64,000 nucleotides of DNA from Gonatopus flavifemur (Eukaryota; Arthropoda; Insecta; Hymenoptera; Dryinidae). Numbering within the stretch: position 1 is the stretch's first letter; the number at the start of each line of letters is the position of its first letter. Under the pieces are notes generated by a model. The model saw only the letters and a list, made by a program, of their open reading frames with translations, was not told the origin of the DNA and did not search any database. Location of the stretch: contig JAFFJZ010000002.1 of assembly GCA_018340375.1 (NCBI GenBank), positions 13,162,001 through 13,226,000 on the forward strand, written 5' to 3'. Position numbers and translations under genes: made by a program. This document shows, piece after piece, positions 44,550 to 55,899 of this stretch.

Positions 44550-47200
44550 GGGGAAGTGTTGGGGTCAGTATTCTGTATTTAGATTTGTAATGCTTTTTAA
44601 TATTTCATTCAACTTCATTCTCAACTTATCAAGTTGATTAAATAATAGTTGAAGAGAAGAATGAGGTGAGAGAACAAAGCTTGTTTTTTCTTTTTTAAAG
44701 AGTGTTATTATTCTAGCGAAATATGTCGAAAATAGTAACTTTTCATCCAATATGTTCCCACGCATATCAACCTTCCGCACGTTTATAAAAGATTTTCCAT
44801 GAACATTATAATGGGAAATCAAAATGAAAACGGCTCATTTTTTGATATCGAAAGGATAGTGTTAACGATGATTCGGGAAGTTGCTGTGTCGGTGAAATGA
44901 GGAAATAAGGAGAGCATTTTCATTGATCCAATTATGGACGAATTGGACCACGTCAAACTCCATCCGGTTATCCCGTCAACTTCATTCCCTGAAGTTAGGT
45001 TTCAAGTAGACCAACAACTGGTCTTTTGTTCCAAACATTCAGTTTGATGATCCGATCTCGTAAGGGAGATAAATAAAACCTCGAATACCTTATCAAGTGA
45101 ATAAATTCGACTGTCAGTTGGTTTTCTTGTGCAATTTCATACCATTCGACGAGATGAATTTCAATTTGCATAACCAATCTCTTAAACCTAGAGTCCCCTT
45201 TCTTCAATGGGGTAATGAAGTCAATTTATCCTAAAAATTACAACAGGAAGAAAATTAAGATTGCTTCCATTTAGAGGTGGACTCAAGACTTTTGAGTGAA
45301 ATTCGAAAATACAAAATACACGTGAAGTTAAGTACGGACATGAAATGATTTAAAAATTGTTCATCAAATATTCATGTATCGACATATTGGAAAAATGGAT
45401 TTTGTTAATCCCACTTGAGAATCTCGAGTCCGTTCCTCCTTCCAGTATCTGGAAAAACAAATATTCTATCCGCTGATCTCATTCTTCAATTCTCTCATCA
45501 GTTTCTTGATCTGTGGAATAGGAGAAAACACGATAAAATCTCGGGAAAAAATGGAAAAAAGAATTCAGGTGAGAAATGAAGAGGGAAACGAAACAGAAAC
45601 CGGAGACTTTTTTTATGGTTAGGGTTTGTGCCGTTCATGTATATATCAGAATAATTACCTTTTTAATGATGATTAACTCGACCCTTTGCCGACCCAACAT
45701 TGATTTTTGAGATCGGACGCCTCTACTGGAATTATTTACGATACTATAAATTCAAATCAAGAGTAAACTTTTCTCCTTCCTGTTGATTAGAATTGAGTGT
45801 TTCTAATTTTTCACTAAACAAAAAAATATGTTGTTCCTTTTTCAATTAGTTTTGATTTCCTTTGAACGTAGAATCCAAATGTTACATAGATCCAGTTTAG
45901 AGAAAGGGAGGAATGAAAAGCATATTCGAGAGGAGTGGATACGTAGAGTATATTCATGAATGAGAAGGAAAATTGGAGAGACTAGTGACATTTTGCACTT
46001 CACAGAAACTTTACTATCCTATATCACCACTCGAAAATAACGAGCGCAATTGAATATAATGAATTCAGTTGATGAATTAAATTCTTTTATTGTGCCACGA
46101 AGAAATTTTAATTTTATGAAAAATTAATTTATTCGTGTACTATTTGTCATTTGAAATATGTTATCGAATATAAATGATATATAAAAATGTGTTAGCTCAT
46201 CCACTTTTTGCACTCCCTTCTGTCCTATTTTCTAGAGGTAGAATTTTCCAACTTATTTTCGGAATAATTTTGGTTGACGAATCAATTTCACTCGACTTCA
46301 TCATCCTACACAGGACTTGAAAAATTCTTGTGAATTCAGTGACTTTATCGTATGATACGTGAATTGACATCACTGAGATGAAGAGAAGATGTTTCAGTCA
46401 CAGAATAGGATCTTGATTCAAAAATCGAAGGAGATCGAAAATCGCTGACGAAATAGTTATGTGATAAGGAAGAAATGACTGACATTCTTAGGAGCTTTGA
46501 AGAAAAACCAAAATACGAAGCATATGATGATTAATGGTTTCATGGATATCAGACTGACTTGGGTCATAAGGAGCTCTCTCATTAATCATTTCTCCCATAA
46601 ACCTTTGGTGATTCACGCACAATGAAGAATGGTGATAATCATAGGGTCGAAGAGGTTCAGATGAACATATTCAATGACTGAAAAACTGAGATTAGTTAAA
46701 TGGAGTAGTGAAGTTGTAACATTACTGCGTACTTGATTCCAGTATAAAATTTCTCTGCGAATTATACGAAAATTGTACGGAATCCTACACATAACATTAC
46801 AGATAATCTATTGTCTTAATGCACAATTTAAAATATTAATACTTAACTGATTATACATAAATATGATGAGTAATTGATAAAAATATGATGTAATTCATAA
46901 TCTATTATATCAATCTGTGATAAATCATCAATCGACTATTGATATATTATATTATGTGTGAATAAAATAGATTGATTTTAACGTCATGCTATATTGGGTC
47001 GAATTTCAAACTGATATTTGTTAACTATTCCTTTTTAACCTTTTTGGAGTGTATATAGTGCAAGTATTTTATACAAGTATTTCATGTAATTTATATATCA
47101 ATTCTCTGATCATATACAATCTCAATACAATCACGTTACTCCTCCACTACCTAGACTAAAAACATACTACAGTTTGTCAAGTCTTCAAGTGAAGCAAAAA
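44550..47200. other. No recognisable gene; very AT-rich segment
   Basis: 46790-46970 is almost pure A+T with repeated ATGAT, TAATT and ATATTA motifs. No inverted repeat with defined ends and no convincing ORF. Confidence 0.4.
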
Positions 47201-47210
47201 CATTAATGGA

Positions 47211-47224
47211 CACGTGGACACGTG
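47211..47224. promoter_or_regulatory. Paired canonical E-boxes
   Basis: Two CACGTG hexamers separated by 2 bp (start-to-start 8 bp) in the string GGACACGTGGACACGTGTTA. CACGTG is the site of bHLH factors such as Clock/Cycle and Myc/Max. No nearby gene is known, so function is speculative. Confidence 0.35.
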
Positions 47225-47229
47225 TTAGT

Positions 47230-48050
47230 CACACCAACGAGCTTGTGTATCGTGAGTTGGTAGAAACCATTTTTCATTAACTATATACTAAGATTGTTTC
47301 TGACATTGTATTAACAAAATTTGAAACAAAGAACAAATGATCTTCAACCTTCCTCGTTAACTATCGTCACACTCATGTTGTGCCAAGTTTGTAGTTCAAG
47401 TAATACACGAAAGTATGTGACTGTTGAGAAATATATAAGAGATGAAATTGAAAGAGTAATTTCTATCTTACGATCGATATTTTCAGACAATTCTTCATGC
47501 TCCGCTTTCGCTGAAATTCTTTTCCACTCACAGGAAAATGCATTTGAATTCTGAAAAATGTGATGACGCTTCCTATAATAACGAACACGTCGATTATTAG
47601 GTCATTAGGAGAAATTTGTTGATTTCCAGTTCAAGAAATGTTACTTGTTTTGCGAGAGAGAAGTGAAAATTCCATAATCTTGAACGAGTTCTGATTTCTC
47701 TGACGATTCATTTACTATACAGACAAAAATTTGGCATCCGATGAATGTTCAAATTTTTGAAAAATGTATCTGAACATTCCTTTCTTTTTTACATGATTTT
47801 ACAAACCTCGTTTACACCAAGAGGAGAAAAACCTTGAACCTAAGAAGGATTGGATTGGCCAAGTTCAATCCGATACTCTTTTTGAGTCAACAAAACTTTC
47901 TTCAAAGGAAGAAAACATTTACTTAATTTTGCGCTATATATAGCGTGATTTGGAGGAAATTCTCTCACCCCAAGTACCCATCTCCTCAAGATAAAGAAAA
48001 CAAATATATTCTCAGAACAAGAGAATATGTTTTTAGGAATAAGCAAATTC
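47230..48050. other. No recognisable feature
   Basis: Short ORFs only. Confidence 0.4.
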
Positions 48051-48055
48051 TTCTC

Positions 48056-48613
48056 TTAGTGTACATTCATTGTTGAAAATTGCCAAGTAGAACGGACGAA
48101 TCTTGTAGCAAAAGAGTTCTGAATATCATTGAAAAACAATTTTGCGGTATCTGATTTCAATAATGATTCCAAAGTTCGAGAATCGGGTATAAAATTCAAC
48201 AACATATTATGCAAATTTACCAATTGAATTTGTTGTTGGGAATAATATTGATTTCGTAAGTTAGTTTTGAGATCTAGGATGGAATTTTCTAACATGCAAA
48301 TTTCGAAACATCCTCGACTGTTTATGTTAAGTCTACGGACTAATAAGGAAAACCTCTTCGCGTTACATAATTTTCCTTCAATTTGGTTTGAACTCCAAGA
48401 TTGTACAAGTACCCTGAAACATTCGTTTATGATGATAGCTATTATCAGACTTCCTCCGTTCACAAACTTGTTACAAGTGGAGAAATTTTGAACATATCTT
48501 CCTCCTCTTGACTGTATAATGCGTTGAAGTGGGTCAAGTTTGCCGTAATTAAAACATTTTGCAATGTTTTGTCTTCGATTTAGCAATTTCCTTACGATAC
48601 TAAGTATGCTCAT
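48056..48613 (-). CDS. Longest ORF in the window, unassigned (185 codons)
   Basis: An open frame from MSILSIVRKLLNRRQNIAKC to ...RFVRSTWQFSTMNVH. With stop codons expected about once per 14 codons at this composition, a frame of 185 codons is unlikely by chance in 64 kb. It is predicted basic, with one hydrophobic stretch (GGSLIIAIIINECFRVLV) and several cysteines, but no domain I recognise. An antisense ORF of 74 codons exists, so strand is not certain. It could be a decayed gene or an orphan exon. No clear promoter or splice sites were found next to it. Confidence 0.25.
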   Translation of the reverse strand: MSILSIVRKLLNRRQNIAKCFNYGKLDPLQRIIQSRGGRYVQNFSTCNKFVNGGSLIIAIIINECFRVLVQSWSSNQIEGKLCNAKRFSLLVRRLNINSRGCFEICMLENSILDLKTNLRNQYYSQQQIQLVNLHNMLLNFIPDSRTLESLLKSDTAKLFFNDIQNSFATRFVRSTWQFSTMNVH

Positions 48614-48619
48614 ACGTCG

Positions 48620-49550
48620 AATGAGGTGATTCCTGATCGATAATTTATGAAGATTATCAAATTGTGAAAGTCGATATCATGTATATCAGATAATTTGTAA
48701 TTCAGTAGTTGTAAATTGTTCAATTATATGCTGTTCTATTGAGATTAAATCCTAGGAGAAATGGTCTAGTCATTATAGAGACTAGTGAGTGCCTCCTAAG
48801 TATCTAGTGAGTTGGATAGTTTTTCATTACTGCAAGCGTTACAAGCTGGTGAATGATTAGACTATTCTGGTGAGGGAAGTGATACAATTTTTGGAATCTT
48901 GGAATTCTTTTACTACAATCTATGTAATCGAATGTTTGAAATTTCAAACATGCGTCAATACAACATACTCATCGAGATCAAGAAACATTTGAGAAGGAAT
49001 TGGATATCCCTCTGTATGGATTATAGGTGGAGATTGAATATTTTCAGACTTCCCAGTATTAATAATACAACCCTCTTTTACTCGTCGGAAAATTATTCAG
49101 TGAATCTGAGTAGCCATCAGACCTATGCAGTTCAATTGAGATTAGATCAAATGTTTATTGAATTTTATCACAATCAATGGACTGTCGTTTCGAGGGCCTT
49201 TCAACAGATCTTTACTGGTATTCTTGAACTATCAAGGGTCCACTAACGGGCTTCCTCAACCGCCTCAGAAGGATTTCTCAAGTGAATCAAGATACAACCA
49301 ATAGAATACCAAAGCCTGGACTCGCTAAGTAGTAAAATTCAGTCCATCCCTGACTGGGTGATCATGAGGGAAAAGGTATCCCATTACCATTCATTTGGTT
49401 TAGGAAGGAAAAAGTAATCTGTGCTTTGGGAAGAACTGTGAAAGAGGTTGACGATGTTCTGGTATAATCTGAATAAGTGGATATTATATTATTTATCAAC
49501 ATAGAATTTCTTCCCCTTTCTTCAGAAACATCAGGGAACTTCGAATTGAA
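48620..49550. other. No recognisable gene
   Basis: A 115-codon plus-strand ORF (48899-49246) is of chance-like length and shows no domain. 48750-48810 has small CTAGTCATTATAGAGACTAG-type palindromes. Confidence 0.35.
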
Positions 49551-49554
49551 ACGA

Positions 49555-49740
49555 ATGTATAATCGAATAACAGAATACTCAACTATCGAAGACCCAAAAT
49601 TTTGCAGTACTTCTTTCGAGTGATATTTTCAATTCTAAGGAGTTAATTTGGAAGGTTTACTAAGAATCATCCATCAGATTTTGTGGGTTTCAATTTTTCG
49701 TTACGTTTCTATAAACGATTCAAATACGCTTCTTCCTCCG
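49555..49740 (+). repeat. Copy of the ~145-bp dispersed repeat
   Basis: AATCGAATAACAGAATACTC, CCCAAAATTTTGCAGTAC, CATCAGATTTTGTGGGTTTC and TATAAACGATTC align in order with the units at 9856-10150. Confidence 0.55.
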
Positions 49741-49744
49741 ATAT

Positions 49745-50550
49745 GATATTTTCACCACTTTTCCAGGAACAAAGAGATTATAAGGGCGGAGCAGGAGATA
49801 TAATATCCCCACGTTGAATGTCTGAGCTATGTCAGAAGAATCATTTTCCTTTGTGGAACAGTATTGAGGAATTTCATTGTTTCAAAGTCAGACATTCTTA
49901 CTTTCTTTTCGAATCCTCATGTCGTTTAATCACGTACATTTACAGGGGTGTGAAATATTGATTGATCAAACCAACGTAACGAGATTTGAATCGAGTATTT
50001 GCAAACAAATGATTCTAAACCCCGAGATTTCCAGTCGATGAACTACACTTCGTAAAACTGCAAACGTCTGAAGGAGAGAATACGTTTTGATACGATTTTC
50101 AGTTTAACAGGGCCAAATGTATTGATCTTCCAGCAAGATTTATGACTTGAATGTGAAATCTGGAGTGAATGTCCATTCGAAACGAGGAGAAAGAGGAGAA
50201 GGTGGTTTCTGAGGTTCAATGGAGTGGAACTATTAATTTTCCACTTTTTTAGATTTACTCCACAAGAGAACACGTTTTGAATAAATCAATTCGAGATTGA
50301 TTTTCAGCCAATTTACATCCAACACGTGTAATCAACCTACCAAATATGTATTCAACTTTCAGAAAACATTCCTGGGAGCAGAACGTGTTAAGTCACTCAT
50401 GAAATATTCGCATTCCGGAGGAATTTGTTCATATCTTACAAATAAAAAACATTCCACAAGGCTCTAAGTGGTTGGATTTCCTCACCGAATACATTCTGAA
50501 TCGAATTTAGCATCTTTTTGCTTCGTTCTTCGAGGTCTATCATAAGGATA
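49745..50550. other. No recognisable feature
   Basis: Unique-looking AT-rich sequence. Confidence 0.4.
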
Positions 50551-50555
50551 TCGTA

Positions 50556-50727
50556 GACGCAAAAAAACATATTTTAGAAAGTCTCATAGTTTATTGAGAA
50601 CGTTGTAGAAATACATCTAATTATGATACTTTCAGGAGTAAATTGAGGTAAATAACTTTATCCGTCCAAGACTGGCGCTGATCCTCAATAAGTTATGGGA
50701 CTTTTCAACACATTCGTTTTATCCGTG
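50556..50727. mobile_element. MITE, GAGGATCAGCG family, internally deleted copy
   Basis: GACGCAAAAAAACATATTTT at the left and GACTGGCGCTGATCCTCAAT, AAGTTATGGGACTTTTCAA and TTTTATCCGTG at the right, with TA on both sides. Compared with 23834-24068, the GATCAGCG part of the left arm is missing. Confidence 0.75.
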
Positions 50728-50729
50728 TA

Positions 50730-51185
50730 CGTAACTCTTGTTATCCTTTGTACGTACACACGATATATACAAAAGAATGAAATATTACAACGATACACGT
50801 TGGTTACAGATGACAGTGCAGTCTAACATATCGTAATTCTGTCTTTCATTTTTGTAAGATTTATTGTTCTCCATTGTAGGATTTTAGTATTCTGAATTTG
50901 ATTCGGTCCTTGAGTGAAGGACAAGAAGCAAACACCAGATTCTTTTATAATTGAATCAGGGTTGGTATATTCAAAACAAGCTGTTTCAAAAAAAGTGTTT
51001 TGGAAAAAAACTTTTTTCAAAGGGTTTCAATGTTTTTCCATATCATATTGTTTCAACACCCTGTTCAAAATAAAGCGTTTTGAACAGAAATAATAGTTTC
51101 AAACAAAAAAAAAACCTTTTTTTTCCAACCCTGAATTCAATCTTCGTTCAATTGTATCTAGATATTGAGTTGTTTTCGATGTGAT
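50730..51185. other. No gene; local TTTCAAACA repeats
   Basis: 50975-51120 repeats variants of GTTTTGAACAGAAA and GTTTCAAAAAAAGTGTTTTG, again a small palindrome-like tract. Confidence 0.4.
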
Positions 51186-51197
51186 GATATGATGTCA

Positions 51198-51527
51198 CAG
51201 GGCCGTCTTTCTTTGCTTGAAGGCCCTGTGCCTGCTTAGAGTAGAGATCCATGTAAGGAGACGTAAAATTTTCAAATCTCAACAATTTATCTATTATGTG
51301 CATCGAATCAGATTTATCAAAAGAAATAGATTTTAATGATTTGATTAATGACTTTTCGGCTAAAAAATGTCGTAAAAAACTGTTCAATCAGAGTGAAAGA
51401 TAAATTTAAAAACGATTTTATATTTTTATTTGAAATCTTAACGATTCTCTACGAAGGGACCCCCCCCCCCTCTTTGCAGGAGGCCCTGGGCTCGGGCCCG
51501 GTGTGTCCTGCCTTAAATACAGCCCGG
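51198..51527. mobile_element. hAT-like non-autonomous element with 8-bp TSD
   Basis: Left end CAGGGCCGTCTTTCTTTGC, right end GCCTTAAATACAGCCCGG. Identical 8-bp flanks TGATGTCA at 51190-51197 and 51528-51535. Eight-base duplications with CAGGG-like ends are typical of hAT elements. Subterminal GAAGGCCCTGTG and GGAGGCCCTGGG blocks repeat the end motif. A run of C lies near 51462-51471. No transposase ORF. Confidence 0.85.
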
Positions 51528-51539
51528 TGATGTCAAGAA

Positions 51540-52665
51540 TAATGGAATGTCTTCATCAATGCACGGCAAAAAATAATGTGGTTGATATTCGGATAGCTAG
51601 AAATTAGCTGTGGTAGATGTTGGAACAAAAGTTATTACTATAGGAGCTAAAATCTGACCTGCTGAATCGTGTATGTTGTGAAGTAATTATGACGGTCCGA
51701 ACGATATAGATACATTCCGTAATACGATAAGGAGACGTTTGATACCTGATGGGGTGAAATATCATAACATAAGGCAGAAACTACCACTGTCCTACATTCG
51801 TCATACTTGGTCTACCCACGCGTTCATATTGACTCGATAAACTGTTGAATAGTTGGTTAAAGGTGCAAGTTCAGGGCTATTTCTTGCAACAGGGGTTTGA
51901 CGATAAGTTACATGTTTTCACAGAGAATTTAAATGCGGTTAGAATGGGGAAAACAGGACATGGTATTCATTATTTCGAGGAATGCTGACCATTGAACAGT
52001 GGGAAATTCTATCTTACAATTTGGTAGCCATAGCGTGTATATTGACTTTCGGTTTCTTGTCTATGATGGTCACCATTACGCTGGACCACTTTTCGAACGA
52101 CATCGGTCAGCATTGTTTGGTTAATAACCTGGTGAAATGTTCCGCTCGCCGGAAGCGGAACTTTGAAACAAATGAAGCGTGAAATGTTTCATTTACTCTC
52201 CCGTCTCGATTCATACCCTTCTTACGCTCCCATTTTCACCAGGGTAGGTTTCGATTCTTGAATATTGAAGACTATTGAGCGATGCAACGTTCACCGTTTT
52301 ATGCAAATCATCATCTCGCCGTATGCTGTAAACAAATAGAAATAAGAATAAGTCAGTAATTAATCATGGGCATAAATGACAAATTTGTAGTAAGGTAAGA
52401 GACCCTATACACGATCAGTCCTTATATTCTAGGTTTTTGTGGTTTAGTTGTGCAAAACCTCTCCAACCAAAACATTTTTTGTGATTACGGATCGAAAATT
52501 AACTTCCTCATTTGAAACTTTTAGCTAAATTACTTCGTAAATTCATGTAATAATGAAAATGATCGGGTATGGGGTGTCTTACCTTGAATTTTTCGAAAAT
52601 TCGCAGTTTTTGAAATAATTTTTGACTCAAAAGTACATCAGAAGTTCACATCTCGTACAGCACCG
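51540..52665. other. No recognisable feature
   Basis: Short ORFs only; no repeat with defined ends found. Confidence 0.4.
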
Positions 52666-52670
52666 GACAT

Positions 52671-52747
52671 TTCCACGTTATCTTCACGTTGCCTTCACGC
52701 TTACTCTTCGTTTATCCACCTTGAATCCACGTTGAGTCCACGAAGAT
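52671..52747 (+). repeat. 11-bp tandem repeat, 7 imperfect units
   Basis: Seven consecutive 11-bp units of the form TCCACGTTGAA: TTCCACGTTAT, CTTCACGTTGC, CTTCACGCTTA, CTCTTCGTTTA, TCCACCTTGAA, TCCACGTTGAG and TCCACGAAGAT. The phase is kept across the full 77 bp, about one helical turn per unit. Confidence 0.75.
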
Positions 52748-52749
52748 GC

Positions 52750-53535
52750 CTGGTGGACATCGATGGTTGTGCCGTTGAGAATGTATTTTACTGGAGGATT
52801 TTAGAATATCGCTGTGCAGTTGCCGAGACATCACCAACTACATTGGCTGCAGTAGTTGAGTGATGTTACATCATATTGAAAAATTCGTGATTTCAGCAAA
52901 AGCTACACAGGGGAGTTAGATTCCGCTGCGATAATGGATTCTCCTTCTTCGTGCGAATATAATAAAACAAAACCTGATTCATTCCATGCACGTTTCACGT
53001 GGGATGAATCTTGTCACTACCAGGATTGTTACGATGAATCTCGAAGCACAAAAAAAACAGTATGATATTGGGTTGGTTACGATGTGGCATCGATGCATCG
53101 GTAACGCTGGTATCCTTTGCTAACCTTTCAACCGTCCTCCGATTGACGACTATCATACAAGAATTTATTGAGTGAGCGTATATTTCAATATTGATTCTGT
53201 CATTTGGAATCTCAAACAGGAAGCGGTGAACTTTGATGCTTGCGTTAAATGGATAAATTCGTTGACGAAGAAAACACATCGTCGTTCTTTGTATAAATCA
53301 TTCATCTCCATATACTGTAAATTATCGCGGATATGAAATATTATCCGATAAACTTATTCAAATAAATTGAATTTTCCCTCTGATTTCCTCAAAATTAAAT
53401 GTATGACGATTACAAAATTGTAATTCGCTTGCTGTTGATTGATTATATTTGCAATAGAATATATCTCCGGTGATTTTATCTGAAGATCATCGAGAATCTA
53501 TCTGAATTTCACTTAAGAATTCTAAATCTCACTCG
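52750..53535. other. No recognisable feature
   Basis: A 94-codon minus-strand ORF (52995-53279) has no domain that I recognise. Confidence 0.35.
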
Positions 53536-53538
53536 AAA

Positions 53539-53605
53539 ACTTTGAAAAACTCTGAAAAAATCTGCAAAATTCTGAAAATCTCTGAGAAATTCTGAAGAAT
53601 TCTTG
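53539..53605 (+). repeat. CTCTGA repeat, diverged
   Basis: AAAACTCTGAAAAAATCTGC, AAAATTCTGAAAATCTCTGA and GAAATTCTGAAG follow the hexamer pattern of the foldback at 5193-5825, but without a matching inverted arm nearby. Confidence 0.55.
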
Positions 53606-53726
53606 CTTATGAGACACGTTTTTTCACTGAAGATTTCTCTGAGTATCTACGAATATCTCTAAAAAAACTCTTTACTGAGAACCTCAGGAATTTTCAGAAA
53701 AATTTTTCGACCAAGGCTTGACTATA

Positions 53727-53956
53727 CACGGAAAAAAAAGTATGGCTATTATAACGATCTGAAGTATGGTTAAGAAGAGATAGCTGTAGTGACAATACTG
53801 TATCGCTATGGTGACGATACAGATAGCTACGCTGGCGATCTATATCGTTCCTCGGATGATTTGTATGATCATAGCAACGATACTGATACCGCTAAACTTT
53901 GGATAGTCATCACAACTATCCAGTATCGTTATGACAGCGATATTTTTTCCTCCGTG
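53727..53956. mobile_element. MITE, ATCGNTATGACGAT mini-palindrome family, copy 2
   Basis: CACGGAAAAAAAAGTATGGC at left, GCGATATTTTTTCCTCCGTG at right, TA on both sides. The body repeats TATCGCTATGGTGACGATA, TAGCTACGCTGGCGATCTA and TATCGTTATGACAGCGATA about 20 bp apart. The 66-codon ORF over it (53789-53989) is a result of the repeat. Confidence 0.8.
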
Positions 53957-53959
53957 TAT

Positions 53960-54440
53960 GACTTCCAATATTCTCAATTATCTGGATAATAACTTTTAGA
54001 TGTATGAAATTTATATATTCCTACATTAATAATAAATCCGAAAACATCGATATCTTTTCTTGTTCCTGAAACTCAAATGTATGGAGAATATATGTTTCAT
54101 TTATTGAAAGAGTTGTTTGTTCTTCGGAGAATCTTTGTGGGTGTTGCAAAACATGCACAAATTCACTCATATCACTGTTCTGAAAAGACATCTCATGTTA
54201 TTCAGATAACACTCCCGAGTCACATGTGTTTGATGTGCTTATACTCAAATGACACAAGGGAGAGTTCCTGGAGAACTTCGAGGGGAATAGATTAGATCTG
54301 TTTGGTACAGCATTAGAAATTTAATAGAGGTTCATCGAATGTCCTGTGCAGTTGAACGTACGTCTACTAAATATTTACCCATACATCAAATGTATCGAAT
54401 TTACGGATATGAAGTTATACCCATTCAATCCCATAAAAAT
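53960..54440. other. No recognisable feature
   Basis: Unique-looking sequence with a 72-codon ORF of no known type. Confidence 0.35.
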
Positions 54441-54443
54441 ATA

Positions 54444-54628
54444 CAGTAGCGCTCAAATTAACTGGAACACCAGATGAATTGTGCTCTCCCTGCTGTACGA
54501 CAGTTGGCACCACTGCTACCTGGGTTTTCAAGAACAAAGGAGGACATGCTGTTTTTGGTTAGTGAACTGTGTGTCATGTAAAAATTGTAGTACTTTCCCT
54601 GGTGTTCCAATTAATTTGAGCGCTACTG
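54444..54628. mobile_element. Tc1/mariner-like MITE
   Basis: 30-bp inverted repeats with one mismatch: CAGTAGCGCTCAAATTAACT then GGAACACCAG on the left, and CTGGTGTTCCAATTAATTTG then AGCGCTACTG on the right. The CAGT...GCGCTCAAATTAATTGGAACACC form is typical of Tc1-type ends. A TA precedes the left end; the right flank is AA. The 125-bp interior has no coding capacity. Confidence 0.85.
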
Positions 54629-54634
54629 AAAATC

Positions 54635-55670
54635 AAAATTTCATCTTCAAGCACATGACATGCTTGGAGGAAAGTCTCATTCTGTGTTTTCTATAGGGAA
54701 GGATTCGCTGGATACCGAAAAGAATAATTCATCCAAATAAGGGGCCATGGGGTATTAAAAAACGAACAAAATTTTTCTACGTAGTTTTGAAATAACCAAG
54801 CAATAATTATAAATTTTAAATGTACAGCAATGAACTTCAATGCTAGGATTTGGCTCTAAATATAAATCCAAAGCTCAAAACATACTCCCAAACATAAGGC
54901 AATAAGTTATAAAAATTATTGACATTTGTAGGTTAATATGTTTATAATCGTTTGCACAATTATTGAAGCAATCATTTGTCATTCCAATTTCATATTCGAA
55001 GCTCAATTTAAGTGATTTACTTCATCATTGTGGATTTAAAATTTGTATTTATCGGTTACTTGATCAGAAAGTACGTAGCAGAATTTTGTCCATTTCTTGG
55101 AGAACTCCATGGTGCTTAATGAACTGAGATTACTTGCGGAAATTAGTTCCGAATAATGAAAGAATAATAAGAACTAGTGGTGGAAATTATACTGAACGTA
55201 ATCATCCATGAAATCTTATTGGCGAATGAGTAAATGAATAGGTTTCGATGATATTCAATCAGGAATTCCACCATTCGTAATAAGATTCAATAGAATATTG
55301 CCACCTGGACAGCAACCAAAGTCAGCGACAGTCAATTCGAATATAGTTGAACCAACACTTGGTTTAGTTGTTAAAACAACAACAACTGTATCTAATCATC
55401 GGAATTAATTTGGAGTAAAAGTACCTCATTGTTTCTTTCAATATATTGTATAACAGTTTGCACGTATTGGAATGTATTTTTCTCCTTACAAGAACATTGA
55501 TGGAGGAAAACATTGGTGCTGATAGCGGAATCTCACTTTGCCTCGGACCTTTTCCTGAAAAAGGTCGAATTTTTTGCTGGCTGAGCAGTTGATTCGCTAT
55601 CCTCCATATTACTCATAAAATGGATGAAATGTTTTGTTTTTCAACATTCAATCCGAATGATCGACATATC
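54635..55670. other. No recognisable feature
   Basis: AT-rich unique-looking sequence. Confidence 0.4.
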
Positions 55671-55682
55671 CACACACTGAAG

Positions 55683-55890
55683 CAGGGCTGGATTTAGGCC
55701 AGGTGCCGCCCAAGGCTGGAACACAAGGTGCCGCTTCTAACCCTTCAAACGAATATATTAAAAAGAAAGTCATCCAATTGGGCAAGTGACATCCCGAGTA
55801 GAGAAATTTTCAAAATTACATATAATTTATATATAATATCACATATAAGTTATTTATAAATTGAATATAATGGGCGTAAATATGGCCCTG
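55683..55890. mobile_element. hAT-like MITE with 8-bp TSD
   Basis: Left CAGGGCTGGATTTAGGCC, right GGCGTAAATATGGCCCTG, and identical flanks CACTGAAG at 55675-55682 and 55891-55898. The interior has AGGTGCCGCCCAAGGC near the left end and an AT-only core (55805-55870). Short, clearly bounded and non-coding. Confidence 0.9.
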
Positions 55891-55899
55891 CACTGAAGT

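Noticed and set aside
44299..44637. 112-codon ORF with GC-rich codons
   Set aside because: Spans a MITE with matched inverted ends; the GC richness comes from the repeat.
49960..50040. Possible tRNA-like segment
   Set aside because: No A-box and B-box pair at proper spacing and no cloverleaf could be drawn.
53789..53989. 66-codon Asp/Tyr-rich ORF resembling a repeat protein
   Set aside because: The repeated DDTDSYAGDLYR pattern is a translation of the ATCG mini-palindrome array in a MITE.
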